The translations under genes and the position numbers were made by a program. DNA of 64,000 nucleotides from the IMG/VR virus record IMGVR_UViG_3300021339_000007, positions 1 to 64,000 of that record; one strand, 5' to 3'. Source of the DNA: a virus. Within the stretch, counting starts at the first letter, position 1. Each line of letters opens with the position of its first letter. The notes beneath the pieces were generated by a model. The model was given only the letters and a program-made list of their open reading frames with translations, did no database searches and was not told where the DNA came from. Positions 54,936 to 63,225 of this stretch are shown here, one piece after another.

Positions 54936-55450
54936 GCCGTCACCTCGATTGAGTGGGTGATGTGCCAGGCGCCGGTTGCGCGCTTGATGTTCTCGGTGAG
55001 ATACGGCATGATCTCGTCCGACCAATCTTCCTTCGAGACCCATCCGGATCCATTGTTGAGGCAATTGACGTCGAAGATCCCGATGCCGTGCGGGGCGGCT
55101 TCTGCGCCGACCCAATGGGTGTAGCGGTATCGCGCCGCCATGGGGACGCCGGGATTGCACCAGGGACCTTCGAACTGTATTCGGGCCAGGCCGTATTCGG
55201 GCCATCTCTCCCTGCCCGGATTCTTTTCGATCCCGGTGTAAATCGTCCGGAAGTCCTTGCCGAGGGCACGCAGCGCGGCGTACATCATGCTGGGGCTGGT
55301 GTAGCGCTTTACCTCGAAGTCGGGGATAGCGAGACGGACTTGCTCCGGTCGCAGGCCGTAAATCGCGGCTAGGGCAGCGGGGCCGCAATTCATGCCCCAT
55401 TCCTCATAGGCGGCTTCGGCCTCTTCATAGGTGAACTTGGTGGGGATCAT
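54932..55450 (-). CDS. C39-like cysteine peptidase fold protein
   Basis: A 172-residue protein with NCGPAALAAIYG (about 21-32), the active-site Cys helix of C39-like peptidases. RYTHWVGAE (about 108-116) carries the His, and GIGIFDVNCLNNGSG the third residue region. All elements of the papain-like triad appear present. Early phage proteins of this kind could process host or phage proteins; substrate unknown. Confidence 0.7.
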   Translation of the reverse strand: MIPTKFTYEEAEAAYEEWGMNCGPAALAAIYGLRPEQVRLAIPDFEVKRYTSPSMMYAALRALGKDFRTIYTGIEKNPGRERWPEYGLARIQFEGPWCNPGVPMAARYRYTHWVGAEAAPHGIGIFDVNCLNNGSGWVSKEDWSDEIMPYLTENIKRATGAWHITHSIEVTA

Positions 55451-55782
55451 TCCGGCTGCTCCTGGGAAGAATGGGAGTCATGGGAACGGCCGGCATCTAT
55501 TGCGTCGGTGGCGTTGGCCGGGTCTTCGTGCCATTTCATGAACAGATCACGTTTGACTTCTGCTCGCTGAAAGAACGCTTCTTTATCTAAATCATAGATT
55601 TCTGCTACGACGCCTATTGCCGCCATGACATCCGCCATTTCGTCGCGCAACCGATCGTCAAGCGGAGGACCGCCGTCCGGATGCTCTTGTGTGGCGTAAT
55701 AGGCTAACTTTTTGCCTATTACCTGAACAAGCTCGCCGCATTCTTCAGCAAGCTTCGCGAGACCATTAGCAGGCAACGCCAT
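55447..55782 (-). CDS. MazG-like nucleotide pyrophosphohydrolase
   Basis: A 111-residue protein from MALPANGLAKLAEECGELVQ. EECGEL and, after a loop, DEMADVMAAIG supply the two acidic helices (E-xx-E and ExxD) of MazG-type all-alpha NTP pyrophosphohydrolases, which hydrolyse dNTPs or ppGpp-like nucleotides. A second, DUF550-like member is at 62346. The start at 55782 follows GGGAGAGAG. Confidence 0.78.
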   Translation of the reverse strand: MALPANGLAKLAEECGELVQVIGKKLAYYATQEHPDGGPPLDDRLRDEMADVMAAIGVVAEIYDLDKEAFFQRAEVKRDLFMKWHEDPANATDAIDAGRSHDSHSSQEQPE

Positions 55783-55860
55783 ATCACTCTCTCCCTGGCA
55801 CCCACGTACCAAAAATGCACAATGTGCCCCTCTTCATCCACCAGCGTCAACGCTCGTTCC

Positions 55861-56367
55861 TTACAACCGCTCAATCGTCACGACGACCCCGGCCCGGTTC
55901 GGCTCCTGCTCGCGCGGTACGATCGAGGCGTGAAAGCTGGTGACGAACTCCTTCCGATCGTCCTGGATAACGCCCATCTCCACCAGGGCGTCCACGACAG
56001 CCTTGCCGGCGCCGGAGGCGTTCTGCTCGTCACGAGGCCGGTAGAGCTTGTCCGAGGTGCGCCCGCCGACGTAGAAGACCAGAGAGATCGTCACCGGCGC
56101 CGTGAAGGTCGGAATGCCCTCTTCCTTGATCTTCCAGCCGATATCGGCTTTGTAGTCGGCGCGCGCCTTGCTGCGGTAGCTCCAATGGCGGTGGCTCTCT
56201 TCGTTGGGCGAGCAGGCGCGCGGCGGTAAGTCAATCTCGAACGTGACGCGCTCGGGCTGATCCCCGGTGGCGACACGAGAGGGCGGCGCAGGCCTGCGGG
56301 GCGGCCTGGTGGGCGGCTTGCTGCCGGTCAGGCGCTGGTATTCGGCGTTGGTTAGGTGGATGGGCAT
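55861..56367 (-). CDS. RusA-like Holliday-junction resolvase
   Basis: A 168-residue protein from MPIHLTNAEYQRLTGSKPPT. The core FEIDLPPRACSPNEESHRHW, then RPRDEQNASGAGKAVVDALV and GVIQDDRKEFVTSFH, is the RusA pattern (P-N---H; D-DN--K---D-L---G---DD). It would resolve branched DNA before packaging. The Asn-Ala in DEQNASG replaces the more usual D-DN--K spelling, but the acidic residues are kept. Confidence 0.82.
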   Translation of the reverse strand: MPIHLTNAEYQRLTGSKPPTRPPRRPAPPSRVATGDQPERVTFEIDLPPRACSPNEESHRHWSYRSKARADYKADIGWKIKEEGIPTFTAPVTISLVFYVGGRTSDKLYRPRDEQNASGAGKAVVDALVEMGVIQDDRKEFVTSFHASIVPREQEPNRAGVVVTIERL

Positions 56368-57059
56368 GGCACCTCGATGTACTTTTGCGCGATGCTCAGG
56401 ATTTGCTCGCACTTGTCGATGTCGAACCAGTCGTCTGTGCGGGCGCCGGTCTCGATATCGATCCAAAAGTCGTTCGGAGCATCCATGGATAGGATTGCCT
56501 CGATCTTATCTTCGAGGTTTTCAAGCCAGATGCCGCCGGCGTATCCGACGAACCGGCGATTTGGAGGAGTCTGAAAAGCACCGCTAATACCCCGGCCTCC
56601 GGATGCATCATGCAGGAAAACTACGCTGTCACTGCCGGACACGGCTGGTTCTATGGCCGCTATGTCGAAACTGTAGGCTTGAATGATGATATCGAGCCGT
56701 TGACGCCAATCGAACCTGATATAGTTGTAAATGTCCGGATATCGGTCGATGCTGCGCCCAAGGTTGATCTGGACACGCTTTGCGCCTTCAACCAACTGGA
56801 GTGCCGTCTCGATTGGGAACCCTCTTCCTTCCGCAGCACACCGTGCCAAATTCCCACACAGGTGAACCGATTTGCGCGTCTGCGTCATAGCCATTCGGCG
56901 CAGTTCGCGCAGAGCCGGGTACCTCGGTTCTGCGCCGGTGCGCTGGTCGGAGAGAAGCAGGCCCCATTCGACGAACGGGTAGATGCGGCTCAGTCGTTCG
57001 AGATCATGCTCGCTTGTGCGATCGTCCGCACCGGTGATGGTAACGGTCCTAAGCTTCAT
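56352..57059 (-). CDS. TIM-barrel protein, phosphoribosylanthranilate isomerase-like
   Basis: A 235-residue protein from MKLRTVTITGADD. The order VTITGADD, YPFVEWGLLLS, RYPALRELRRM and SVHLCGNLARC follows successive beta-alpha units of a TIM barrel similar to N-(5'-phosphoribosyl)anthranilate isomerases. The end is FWIDIETGARTDDWFDIDKC, reminiscent of the C-terminal phosphate-binding units. It has no tryptophan-pathway neighbours. Phage relatives exist but their substrate is not known to me. Confidence 0.7.
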   Translation of the reverse strand: MKLRTVTITGADDRTSEHDLERLSRIYPFVEWGLLLSDQRTGAEPRYPALRELRRMAMTQTRKSVHLCGNLARCAAEGRGFPIETALQLVEGAKRVQINLGRSIDRYPDIYNYIRFDWRQRLDIIIQAYSFDIAAIEPAVSGSDSVVFLHDASGGRGISGAFQTPPNRRFVGYAGGIWLENLEDKIEAILSMDAPNDFWIDIETGARTDDWFDIDKCEQILSIAQKYIEVPCPST

Positions 57060-57463
57060 TTCTCTCCTTCTCCGGTCACTAATCCTCGGATCTGCAACGC
57101 CCATTCACGATCGGCAGGCGCGCCGACGTGAAGGTTGAGGAAGTAGCAGAGGCGCTCCCACTGCTCGTAAAGCAGCTCGGGCGACTTGTAGACTAGTCCG
57201 TCCTTCAGGTGAGTAAGGGCGCCTACCAACTCCTCGTGTTTCTCGAACTTGGCCGGGATCAGACCAATGATGATCTCGATCACGTAGTACAAGTCAGTCA
57301 TGTTGAAGTTCTGCGGTTGACCAGCCTCGTTGCGGAGTCGCGCGTTCTCGGTCTTGAGGACGTGGAAGTCGTACCAGAGCCAACTCAGAAAGATCGTGTC
57401 GATCGTCTCGCCGCGCCTTAGGACCGCAGAGATGATCTCTTGCGGACGGCCTTTGGTTTTCAT
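57056..57463 (-). CDS. Hypothetical protein
   Basis: A 135-residue protein, starting MKTKGRPQEIISAVLRRGET. It is helical and fairly hydrophobic (MTDLYYVIEIIIGLIPAKFE) with coupled overlaps to both neighbours. It may be a cytosolic helical bundle. Unknown. Confidence 0.66.
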   Translation of the reverse strand: MKTKGRPQEIISAVLRRGETIDTIFLSWLWYDFHVLKTENARLRNEAGQPQNFNMTDLYYVIEIIIGLIPAKFEKHEELVGALTHLKDGLVYKSPELLYEQWERLCYFLNLHVGAPADREWALQIRGLVTGEGEK

Positions 57464-57876
57464 TCGAAGGACCTTTCGACCTGGTGCGCGAGCTTCTCCA
57501 GGAGATTGGCCGCGTATACCAGTGTCTTCGCGGTGTCGGGCTTGGCTTTACGCGAGGCGCTGAGCTGCCGGCGGCTCTCCTGCCGGATATGCGCGGCGAC
57601 CTGTGCCGCAAGGCCGTCGGCCGGGTACAGCGCCTTGCGGCCCTGCAGCGTGATGACAGCGGCGGAATTGACGCGGTACGGGATATCGAGCAGTTTCCGC
57701 CTCTTCAGGATGAGCAACTGCCGGTTCAGCTCGCCGGGATCGGTCAGGCCGGTCCTCTGCGCGATCTGCTCAATGTTCAGCTTGCAATCGGACTGCTCCG
57801 ACAGAACTTCCAGCAGCCGGCGCTGCTTGGCCGTCAGCTCTTCGACCTGGTATCTTTCGGGGGCTTCAGTCGGCAT
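57460..57876 (-). CDS. Winged-helix DNA-binding protein (putative)
   Basis: A 138-residue protein from MPTEAPERYQVEELTAKQRR. LLEVLSEQSDCKLNIEQIAQ, then RTGLTDPGELNRQLLILKRR, then KLLDIPYRVNSAAVITLQGR is a classic winged helix. It overlaps the helicase stop by 11 bases. Translation within the replication block suggests a role in replication control or transcription of this operon. Confidence 0.7.
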   Translation of the reverse strand: MPTEAPERYQVEELTAKQRRLLEVLSEQSDCKLNIEQIAQRTGLTDPGELNRQLLILKRRKLLDIPYRVNSAAVITLQGRKALYPADGLAAQVAAHIRQESRRQLSASRKAKPDTAKTLVYAANLLEKLAHQVERSFE

Positions 57877-59230
57877 ACGGTATCCTCGGATCTTCGTAGC
57901 GGGTCGTGATCTCCTCGAAGCGGGTGCAGGCGCCGCGCCAGGCGAGCTTGGCGGTCCCGGTCGGGCCGTTGCGCTGCTTCGCGATGATCCACTCGGCGGG
58001 TTCGGTCTCGGCGTACGGATCCCGATCATCCTCGCGTTTGTAGTAGTCCGGGCGGAACACGAACGTCACAACGTCTGCGTCGGCTTCGATCGATCCGGAT
58101 TCGCGCAGGTCCGACATGATGGGCCGCTTGTCCGGACGTTGTTCCACGGCGCGGGAGAGCTGAGCGAGCGCGATGACCGGCACATTCAAATCACGCGCCA
58201 GCGCTTTCAGGCCGCGCGAGACCTCGCCGACTTCCGTGGTGCGGTTCATGCGGCCACCGGAGCCCGAGATAAGCTGCAAGTAGTCCACACAGACCAGCGA
58301 GAGAGCACGGCGATCGTGGAGACGCCGGGCCTTGGCGCGCATCTCCTGGATGGTCAGCGCGGGTGTGTCGTCGATCGTAAGCGGCGCCTCACGCATTTCG
58401 AGGATCGTGTCGCCGATGCGCTGCCATTCGCCGGTACCGAGGTAACCGGTGCGGATGCGGCCGAAGTCGACGCGCGATTCCGAAGCGATGAGCCGGTCCG
58501 CGAGCTGACCGGCCGACATCTCGAGCGAGAAGATCAGCGCCGGGCCATGCCGGCCGGCATGATGGAGCGCGATCTGCAACATACCGCTGGTCTTGCCTTG
58601 CCCAGGTCGGCCGGCCAGAACAGTGAGCTCGCCTGAGTGCAGGCCCTGGGTGTAGTAGTCGTAGTCGCTGAAAGGAGTGCCGCGACCAGCCGGGCCCTTG
58701 CGTTCGTAGCGGCTCTCCAGCGCCTCAAGCTGTTCTTCCAGGATTTCGCGCAGGGTGCGAGATCGGTCGTCGGTGCGGACGGCTCCGATCTCGCGCAGAA
58801 GCGTCTCGGCCTGATCGATAATCTCGGAGGCGGTGCGCTCGCCAGGCGAATACGCGACGTCCGAGAGCTCTGCGGAGAAGCGGACCATCTCGCGCAGCAG
58901 ATGCCGTTCGCGGACGATCCCGGCGTAGTACGCAATATTGGCGGAGCTGCTGGGCTCGCTGGTGAGATTGAACAGATAGACCGGCCCGCCGACCAGGCTG
59001 AGTTGGTCTCGCCGGCTCAGGACCTCTTCGACGGTTAGCAAATCGACCGGCTCATTGCGTCCGTGCAGATCCAGGATCGCTTCGTAGATGCGGCGGTGCG
59101 CTTCGCGATAGAAGGCCTCCGGGCCGACGATCTCCGAGGCGATATCGATCGTGTGCGGATCCAGCAGCAGGCTGCCGAGTGTCGCGGTTTCGGCTTCGAT
59201 GGAGTTGGGCGGGATGCGGTCCTGTATCAT
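57866..59230 (-). CDS. dnaB: Replicative DNA helicase (DnaB family)
   Basis: A 454-residue helicase. The N-terminal domain has PPNSIEAETATLGSLLLDPH, the standard DnaB start. The RecA-like domain shows Walker A AGRPGQGKTS (about 206-215), FSLEMSAGQLADR, the Walker B region VCVDYLQLIS, ALAQLSRAVEQRPDKRPIMS and DLRESGSIEADADVV. The C-terminus carries AKQRNGPTGTAKLAWRG. A hexameric helicase that unwinds phage DNA at the fork. It is preceded by a putative loader and initiator. Confidence 0.95.
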   Translation of the reverse strand: MIQDRIPPNSIEAETATLGSLLLDPHTIDIASEIVGPEAFYREAHRRIYEAILDLHGRNEPVDLLTVEEVLSRRDQLSLVGGPVYLFNLTSEPSSSANIAYYAGIVRERHLLREMVRFSAELSDVAYSPGERTASEIIDQAETLLREIGAVRTDDRSRTLREILEEQLEALESRYERKGPAGRGTPFSDYDYYTQGLHSGELTVLAGRPGQGKTSGMLQIALHHAGRHGPALIFSLEMSAGQLADRLIASESRVDFGRIRTGYLGTGEWQRIGDTILEMREAPLTIDDTPALTIQEMRAKARRLHDRRALSLVCVDYLQLISGSGGRMNRTTEVGEVSRGLKALARDLNVPVIALAQLSRAVEQRPDKRPIMSDLRESGSIEADADVVTFVFRPDYYKREDDRDPYAETEPAEWIIAKQRNGPTGTAKLAWRGACTRFEEITTRYEDPRIPYAD

Positions 59231-59799
59231 CTCGGTTCACCTGGCGCCTCGTTTCGCCCGATGGCCGCTGGAGCGCGGCCGGACAGGGCCGGTAGGGTCC
59301 GACGAGCCGCTTCGATCTTCAGCGCTTCGACGACGGCTTCGGCTTCCTGCTCGGCATGGCGCCAGAAGATATCCGGCGTATTGCCGGGCTCGGAGCAGCA
59401 GAAGGCGGCCCATCCGCCGCGCTGATCCACGAAGCGGCGTGCGGCTTCCGAAAGGTCCGGAGGCGGGCCGGCATCGAAGCATCCGGGTCGGCCCGCGACC
59501 GGCACGGCATTCGGGCCGTACTTCACGGCCGCGGCTCGCAGTTCGCGGAGGACGGAGGCGCCGTTGGGCGAAACTATGCCCAGCAGCAACTGGATCTGGG
59601 CGTGAAGGGCGCCGATGGTTGGTCGGAATTCGCCCGACTCAGACGCGACGACCCATTCAAACAATCGTGAAGTGAGCTCGCCCGGCACGTCCATAAGCAA
59701 CTGCGTCAGCAGCTCCACAAATTGCCGGTCGTTCAGATTGTCCTGTGTCGGCTTGGTCTTCAGGCCGACCTCGATGTACGCGATTTGCTTGCCGTTCAC
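59227..59799 (-). CDS. Replication accessory protein, possible helicase loader
   Basis: A 190-residue protein between initiator and helicase, the place of loaders and matchmakers. RQFVELLTQLLMDVPGELTS, LFEWVVASESGEFRPTIGAL and HAQIQLLLG resemble the helical phage replisome organiser/loader family without an ATPase site. The C-terminal part has GWAAFCCSEPGNTPDIFWRH. Overlaps of 4 bases on both sides. Confidence 0.6.
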   Translation of the reverse strand: MNGKQIAYIEVGLKTKPTQDNLNDRQFVELLTQLLMDVPGELTSRLFEWVVASESGEFRPTIGALHAQIQLLLGIVSPNGASVLRELRAAAVKYGPNAVPVAGRPGCFDAGPPPDLSEAARRFVDQRGGWAAFCCSEPGNTPDIFWRHAEQEAEAVVEALKIEAARRTLPALSGRAPAAIGRNEAPGEPR

Positions 59800-60659
59800 G
59801 TTGCCTCTCCGTGGGCGCCGTTGCGCTGCGCCTTGATCTTCTCGATGATGGCGTCGGCATCTGCGGCCGTCGCCTCAATGCGGTCATCGAGAGTTTCGGG
59901 ACTGCCGCGAACCGTGCAGCCCGCGATCCATCGCCGCGCAGCGGCTTGCCAGTCCCGCATCGGGTTTTTGCCGACGCGCCAGCCGTTCGACTGGTAGTAG
60001 TCCCAGCTGACCTTCGCCTCTTTGCCGGTGGAACCGTTGGCTTTGAAGAACTCTGCGAACTCACGCTCAGTCGGCCGGACGAAGCGTTTCGAGATGGGAG
60101 GATCCATTTCGGGATCGGGCGTCGGCGCGTCAGCGCTGCACTCACTCTCTTCCGGAGTCTCCACTGAAGGTGTAGGTGAAACAGAGGGAGTAACAGAAGG
60201 TGAAGGTGAAAGAGAAGGAGAAGCGCTGTTTTCTGCTGTTCCTTGCTGTTCCTTGCTGTTTTCTGGCAAAAGCGTCTCAGAATAGGCGCGATATTGCTGA
60301 TTGGCAGGAAATCTTGACCCTGTATCAGCAAATCTTTTGCTGATATTGATGTAGCTTTGCCGCTTGAACCATGTCTGAGGCGGGAACGCGATGTACTGTC
60401 GGCCGTCGACTTCGTACCGATCCCAAAGTCCCAGTTCCGCAATGCGTGATAGGACCGCATCGACGTCCGCAATGGTTTCGTCGAACCCCGGGCAGACCAG
60501 CATTCGGAACTCGCGCGGGTTGCCCGGCAGCCGTCCCCAGTCATCCGCTTGTGGGATTGCCATGAGGTAGATCGCGACGGCGTTATGGCCGAAAGCCGAA
60601 AGGTCGGCGATTCGTGCGTCCTGGCTGATATCGGTTGAGATTTCGCGTTTACGGCTCAA
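59796..60659 (-). CDS. Replication initiator-like protein with Ser/Pro linker
   Basis: A 287-residue protein. The N-terminal domain (1-110) has winged-helix character: DLSAFGHNAVAIYLMAIPQA, DDWGRLPGNPREFRM, RIAELGLWDRYEVDGRQYI, similar to many phage initiators. A Ser/Pro-rich linker (about 145-175) follows. The C-terminal domain includes FVRPTEREFAEFFKANG, SWDYYQSNGW and PMRDWQAAARRWI, a DnaD/DnaT-like segment for helicase recruitment. Four 10-bp direct repeats lie within the gene (60225-60264), as in phages whose origin is in the initiator gene. Confidence 0.78.
   Translation of the reverse strand: MSRKREISTDISQDARIADLSAFGHNAVAIYLMAIPQADDWGRLPGNPREFRMLVCPGFDETIADVDAVLSRIAELGLWDRYEVDGRQYIAFPPQTWFKRQSYINISKRFADTGSRFPANQQYRAYSETLLPENSKEQQGTAENSASPSLSPSPSVTPSVSPTPSVETPEESECSADAPTPDPEMDPPISKRFVRPTEREFAEFFKANGSTGKEAKVSWDYYQSNGWRVGKNPMRDWQAAARRWIAGCTVRGSPETLDDRIEATAADADAIIEKIKAQRNGAHGEAT
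60225..60264. repeat. Four 10-bp iterons in the initiator gene (candidate origin)
   Basis: GCTGTTTTCT, GCTGTTCCTT, GCTGTTCCTT, GCTGTTTTCT, in perfect 10-base phase. The unit GCTGTT is constant. Purine-rich repeats (GAAGGTGAAGGTGAAAGAG) adjoin at 60195-60220 and could be part of the same origin. The helical repeat phase and position inside the initiator gene suggest initiator binding sites. Confidence 0.62.
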
Positions 60660-60719
60660 GGAATGCGATCTCCAGAATCTGAATGGTTGTGACTGAGCAC
60701 ACAGGTACCTGCGGCACCC

Positions 60720-60959
60720 TTACTGCAGGTCGAAGTCGAACGATCCAACGCCCGCGTGCATGCGCCGGTGCAGCTCATCGCGAATGACCTTGCCGAACTC
60801 CTCCGGCGCGTCTGTGATCTCACGGAGCGCCCAGCGCAGATAGTCGTCCGGCACGTCCTCAAGCGCTTCGCCTTTGTGCTTGCCGAAGATCACAAATGTC
60901 TTGCCACAGGTGATTTCGAGGTACATGCCGATCTGTTGGCGCAGGACGCTACTGCTCAT
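60720..60959 (-). CDS. DUF3820-like protein
   Basis: A 79-residue protein from MSSSVLRQQIGMYLEITCGK. FGKHKGEALEDVPDDYLRWA, then LREI, matches the f-GkhkG--l--vP--YL-Wa pattern of DUF3820, often found next to exonuclease or replication genes. The start at 60959 overlaps the preceding stop; a longer frame adds no plausible sequence. Exact role unknown. Confidence 0.72.
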   Translation of the reverse strand: MSSSVLRQQIGMYLEITCGKTFVIFGKHKGEALEDVPDDYLRWALREITDAPEEFGKVIRDELHRRMHAGVGSFDFDLQ

Positions 60960-61573
60960 AACTGGTCGATCTTTCGGAACTCGATGATCCAGACCCACGG
61001 ATTGAGCGCCCACGAGCCGGGACCGTGGATGGTTTCCCACAATTTTTCGTATGCTTCTCGCGCCCCGATACAGCCTCGCGCATTGCAGCCATTGGGGCCG
61101 TCAAGACAACCGGGGCCGTAACAATGAAGGTCGCTTATGCCCTCAGCACGGGCGTCGGCTCCGATAATCTCGTTCAGCCGTTCCACACGGACCAAGCAGA
61201 CATCAAGCGTAATGCGGGACGCCCAACGCGGCATGAAGAGAGAGGGACGCCACTTCTCAACCGCCACATCGGGTTCGTCAGCGCGTGTGTAAATTGCGTA
61301 ACCTTTCGGAACTTCAGAAGGCTTAACGTGATCCCACGACGGGCGGGTGGCCCAAGTCTCGCGCACCCACAAGCGATCTCCGGGGACGCCGTACGGACAT
61401 CTGCGACGGGACGCCATTGTCGCCCATTGCCACGTCCCATCAACAATCACAGGATTGATTTCGCTGTCCGGGTCAGGCTTCACGATCCTGCGTGTCTGCG
61501 TCTTCTTGCCCGCAAGCAGAGCCTTCACCATCGGGGCCGAAAACAAGATTGGTCGCTCTTTGACTTCGCTCAT
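60956..61573 (-). CDS. ASCH-domain-like phage protein
   Basis: A 205-residue protein from MSEVKERPILFSAPMVKALL. The segment FSAPMVKALLAGKKTQTRRI, GDRLWVRETWA and MPRWASRITLDVCLVRVERL is characteristic of phage ASCH/PUA-like proteins, expected to bind RNA or modified bases. A Cys cluster (CYGPGCLDGPNGCNARGC) is inserted before the conserved C-terminal WVWIIEF. ATG 61573 overlaps the upstream stop. Confidence 0.8.
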   Translation of the reverse strand: MSEVKERPILFSAPMVKALLAGKKTQTRRIVKPDPDSEINPVIVDGTWQWATMASRRRCPYGVPGDRLWVRETWATRPSWDHVKPSEVPKGYAIYTRADEPDVAVEKWRPSLFMPRWASRITLDVCLVRVERLNEIIGADARAEGISDLHCYGPGCLDGPNGCNARGCIGAREAYEKLWETIHGPGSWALNPWVWIIEFRKIDQL

Positions 61574-61860
61574 TGGTGGCTCTCTCCGGGTTGGGATGGG
61601 TCGGACGGATCTGATGGGTTGGCGGCGGGTGGCGCCGGCAGGCGAATGTAGCGGGCCTGGACCCATGCGGCGCGCTCGGTGCTGTCCAGCGGGCTGAGCT
61701 TGCCGCTGACATAGCATTCGCGGGCGGCGTTGGACTTGCCCTCGAAGACGATTTTGCGAACCTTCATCGGATGCCAGCGATCGTGCTTCGAGGGCGTGTG
61801 GCCGCGTGCGAAGATGCGGACCTCTACGGTGTCGCCGATGTTGACTACCAGTGCGCTCAT
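61570..61860 (-). CDS. Hypothetical protein
   Basis: A 96-residue protein from MSALVVNIGDTVEVRIFARG. Beta-strand N-terminus and KIVFEGKSNAARECYVSGKL in the centre, then a disordered Ser/Pro tail (PSDPSDPSQPGESHQ). Coupled to both neighbours. Unknown. Confidence 0.65.
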   Translation of the reverse strand: MSALVVNIGDTVEVRIFARGHTPSKHDRWHPMKVRKIVFEGKSNAARECYVSGKLSPLDSTERAAWVQARYIRLPAPPAANPSDPSDPSQPGESHQ

Positions 61861-62096
61861 TCTGCCAACCTCCGTGTTCCATCGGGCTCGGTGGTGTATG
61901 CGAATATCACGACACTGGAGCGGACGGACCAGCCTTCGGCTTCCCATTCCACCATCTCGGCTTCCTGGGATTCCAGGGAGAAGTGCGAGGACAACCGCGT
62001 TTCTTCTCGTCCGTCCGCGGCGAGGCGGAAGGCGATCGTTCCGTAGACCGAGCGGAACACGACGTGTGGGCGCTGATCGTTATTGGGCACTATCAA
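61857..62096 (-). CDS. Small hypothetical protein
   Basis: A 79-residue, beta-rich protein (PHVVFRSVYGTIAFRLAADG, WSVRSSVVIFAYTTEPDG). It ends with an overlap on the next start. Not recognised. Confidence 0.63.
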   Translation of the reverse strand: MIVPNNDQRPHVVFRSVYGTIAFRLAADGREETRLSSHFSLESQEAEMVEWEAEGWSVRSSVVIFAYTTEPDGTRRLAE

Positions 62097-62134
62097 ACTC
62101 CTGTCAATTCAAGGGATCGTCTCGCGCTGTTGGT

Positions 62135-62362
62135 TTACTTCTCTCCCAGCACTTTGCCGCGGTCGGCGGCGCGTTCGTCTATCATGCGGAGATTGTAGGA
62201 TGCCTGCTTTGCGCCATCTGACGAGTGATCGAGCGCCCAGCAGAGGGTATCCCGCATCATGGTAAGCAGGCGTTTTTCATTCTTAGGCACTGGCCCCAGC
62301 TCTCCACGGAGAGTGCAGTTGATCTTGTCGTGTGCGACGACGATCTCAGCTTTTGTTTTCAA
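62135..62362 (-). CDS. Small helical protein
   Basis: A 75-residue protein, KTKAEIVVAHDKINCTLRGE near the start, then a helical part with LLTMMRDTLCWALDHSSDGA. It partly overlaps the MazG-type gene upstream by 17 bases. Not recognised. Confidence 0.63.
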   Translation of the reverse strand: MKTKAEIVVAHDKINCTLRGELGPVPKNEKRLLTMMRDTLCWALDHSSDGAKQASYNLRMIDERAADRGKVLGEK

Positions 62363-62750
62363 GTGGTTTCTCTCTTGTCTGTGCTGACTGACGAATGTGC
62401 TCCACTACCCCGTCTGAATCCGGTGTGCCCCATTTCCTGTGTTTGATCTCCCCTGCCTTTACATTGGCGAGGTCGAGCATGGAGATGCCACGTTTGTGGC
62501 AGAGATGCAGAAGCAGCAACACGCAGTCTGCGATCTCCATGTTTGTGCGGTGAAGGTCGCCGGATAGCGAGGCATCGGCGAACATAAGAGGCTTTGTCTT
62601 CTCGTGCGCCAGTGCTTTCTCCATTTCGGCAATGCCAACAAGCTCTATGGCCTCCCGTGCGAAATGCTGGCGGATGGATTGCTCGGTGCTTGCTGGGAAC
62701 GTGTCATCGGCCCATCGGCCGAACTCGTTCTGGAACTGATCGATGCTCAT
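62346..62750 (-). CDS. DUF550/MazG-type (d)NTP pyrophosphohydrolase-like
   Basis: A 134-residue protein. MSIDQFQNEFGRWADDTFPA, STEQSIRQHFAREAIELVG fits the start of the DUF550 family, and NMEIADCVLLLLHLCHKRGI supplies the second acidic helix (E-x-AD). Together they make the MazG-like metal site. Probably cleans or biases the dNTP pool during phage replication. Second MazG-type gene of the operon. Confidence 0.75.
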   Translation of the reverse strand: MSIDQFQNEFGRWADDTFPASTEQSIRQHFAREAIELVGIAEMEKALAHEKTKPLMFADASLSGDLHRTNMEIADCVLLLLHLCHKRGISMLDLANVKAGEIKHRKWGTPDSDGVVEHIRQSAQTREKPLENKS

Positions 62751-63007
62751 TCGGGCTCCTTCTCCACCGTTCCCAGTTTCTCACCCATGCCGGCTTTGAA
62801 CGCGTCGAACTCTGCGCGGGTCATGGTGGGCCATTGCTGCCAGTCAGCGGTGAGGGCGCGGAGTTGTGTCGCCTTAACCGGGCCGGGAACCTCTTTGCGA
62901 ATCGCGCGCTGAAAGCCGCCGTCATCGAATTTCCAGAGCAGTACTAACGTGTGAGTGGAGTTGTCCGGGTTGATCTTGACGAGGAGGTTCGGGTTCGGGT
63001 TCAACAT
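62747..63007 (-). CDS. Small hypothetical protein
   Basis: An 86-residue protein, LLVKINPDNSTHTLVLLWKF at the start and a helical C-terminus (MTRAEFDAFKAGMGEKLGTV). Coupled by ATGA to the DUF550 gene. Not recognised. Confidence 0.63.
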   Translation of the reverse strand: MLNPNPNLLVKINPDNSTHTLVLLWKFDDGGFQRAIRKEVPGPVKATQLRALTADWQQWPTMTRAEFDAFKAGMGEKLGTVEKEPE

Positions 63008-63225
63008 TGCTGATTGTCCTTGAACCCATAAACTCTGGCGACGATCGGCCTGCGGACTTCATCGATGCGGTTGAAGCCGGGGCAAGGTTCTTCCAGTGGA
63101 GCCGTGCATTTGTCGGCCATCTCTGGGAACGTACAACGGCAGCGGCCGCAGATGATTGAGTTGCCCAGGACGGCTTCGACCTCGTTGCAAATCTGGCTTT
63201 GCCGAAGGTCTCGTTTACGGCTCAT
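63001..63225 (-). CDS. Small Cys-rich protein
   Basis: A 74-residue protein from MSRKRDLRQSQICNEVEAVL. CGRCRCTFPEMADKC and EEPCPGFNRI give a likely zinc-binding knuckle. The start at 63225 overlaps the HNH stop. Unknown. Confidence 0.65.
   Translation of the reverse strand: MSRKRDLRQSQICNEVEAVLGNSIICGRCRCTFPEMADKCTAPLEEPCPGFNRIDEVRRPIVARVYGFKDNQQC

Noticed and set aside
60656-60862. A 68-codon minus-strand frame overlapping the DUF3820-like gene
   Set aside because: Arg/Ser/Thr-rich out-of-frame translation of the DUF3820-like gene with no start signal.
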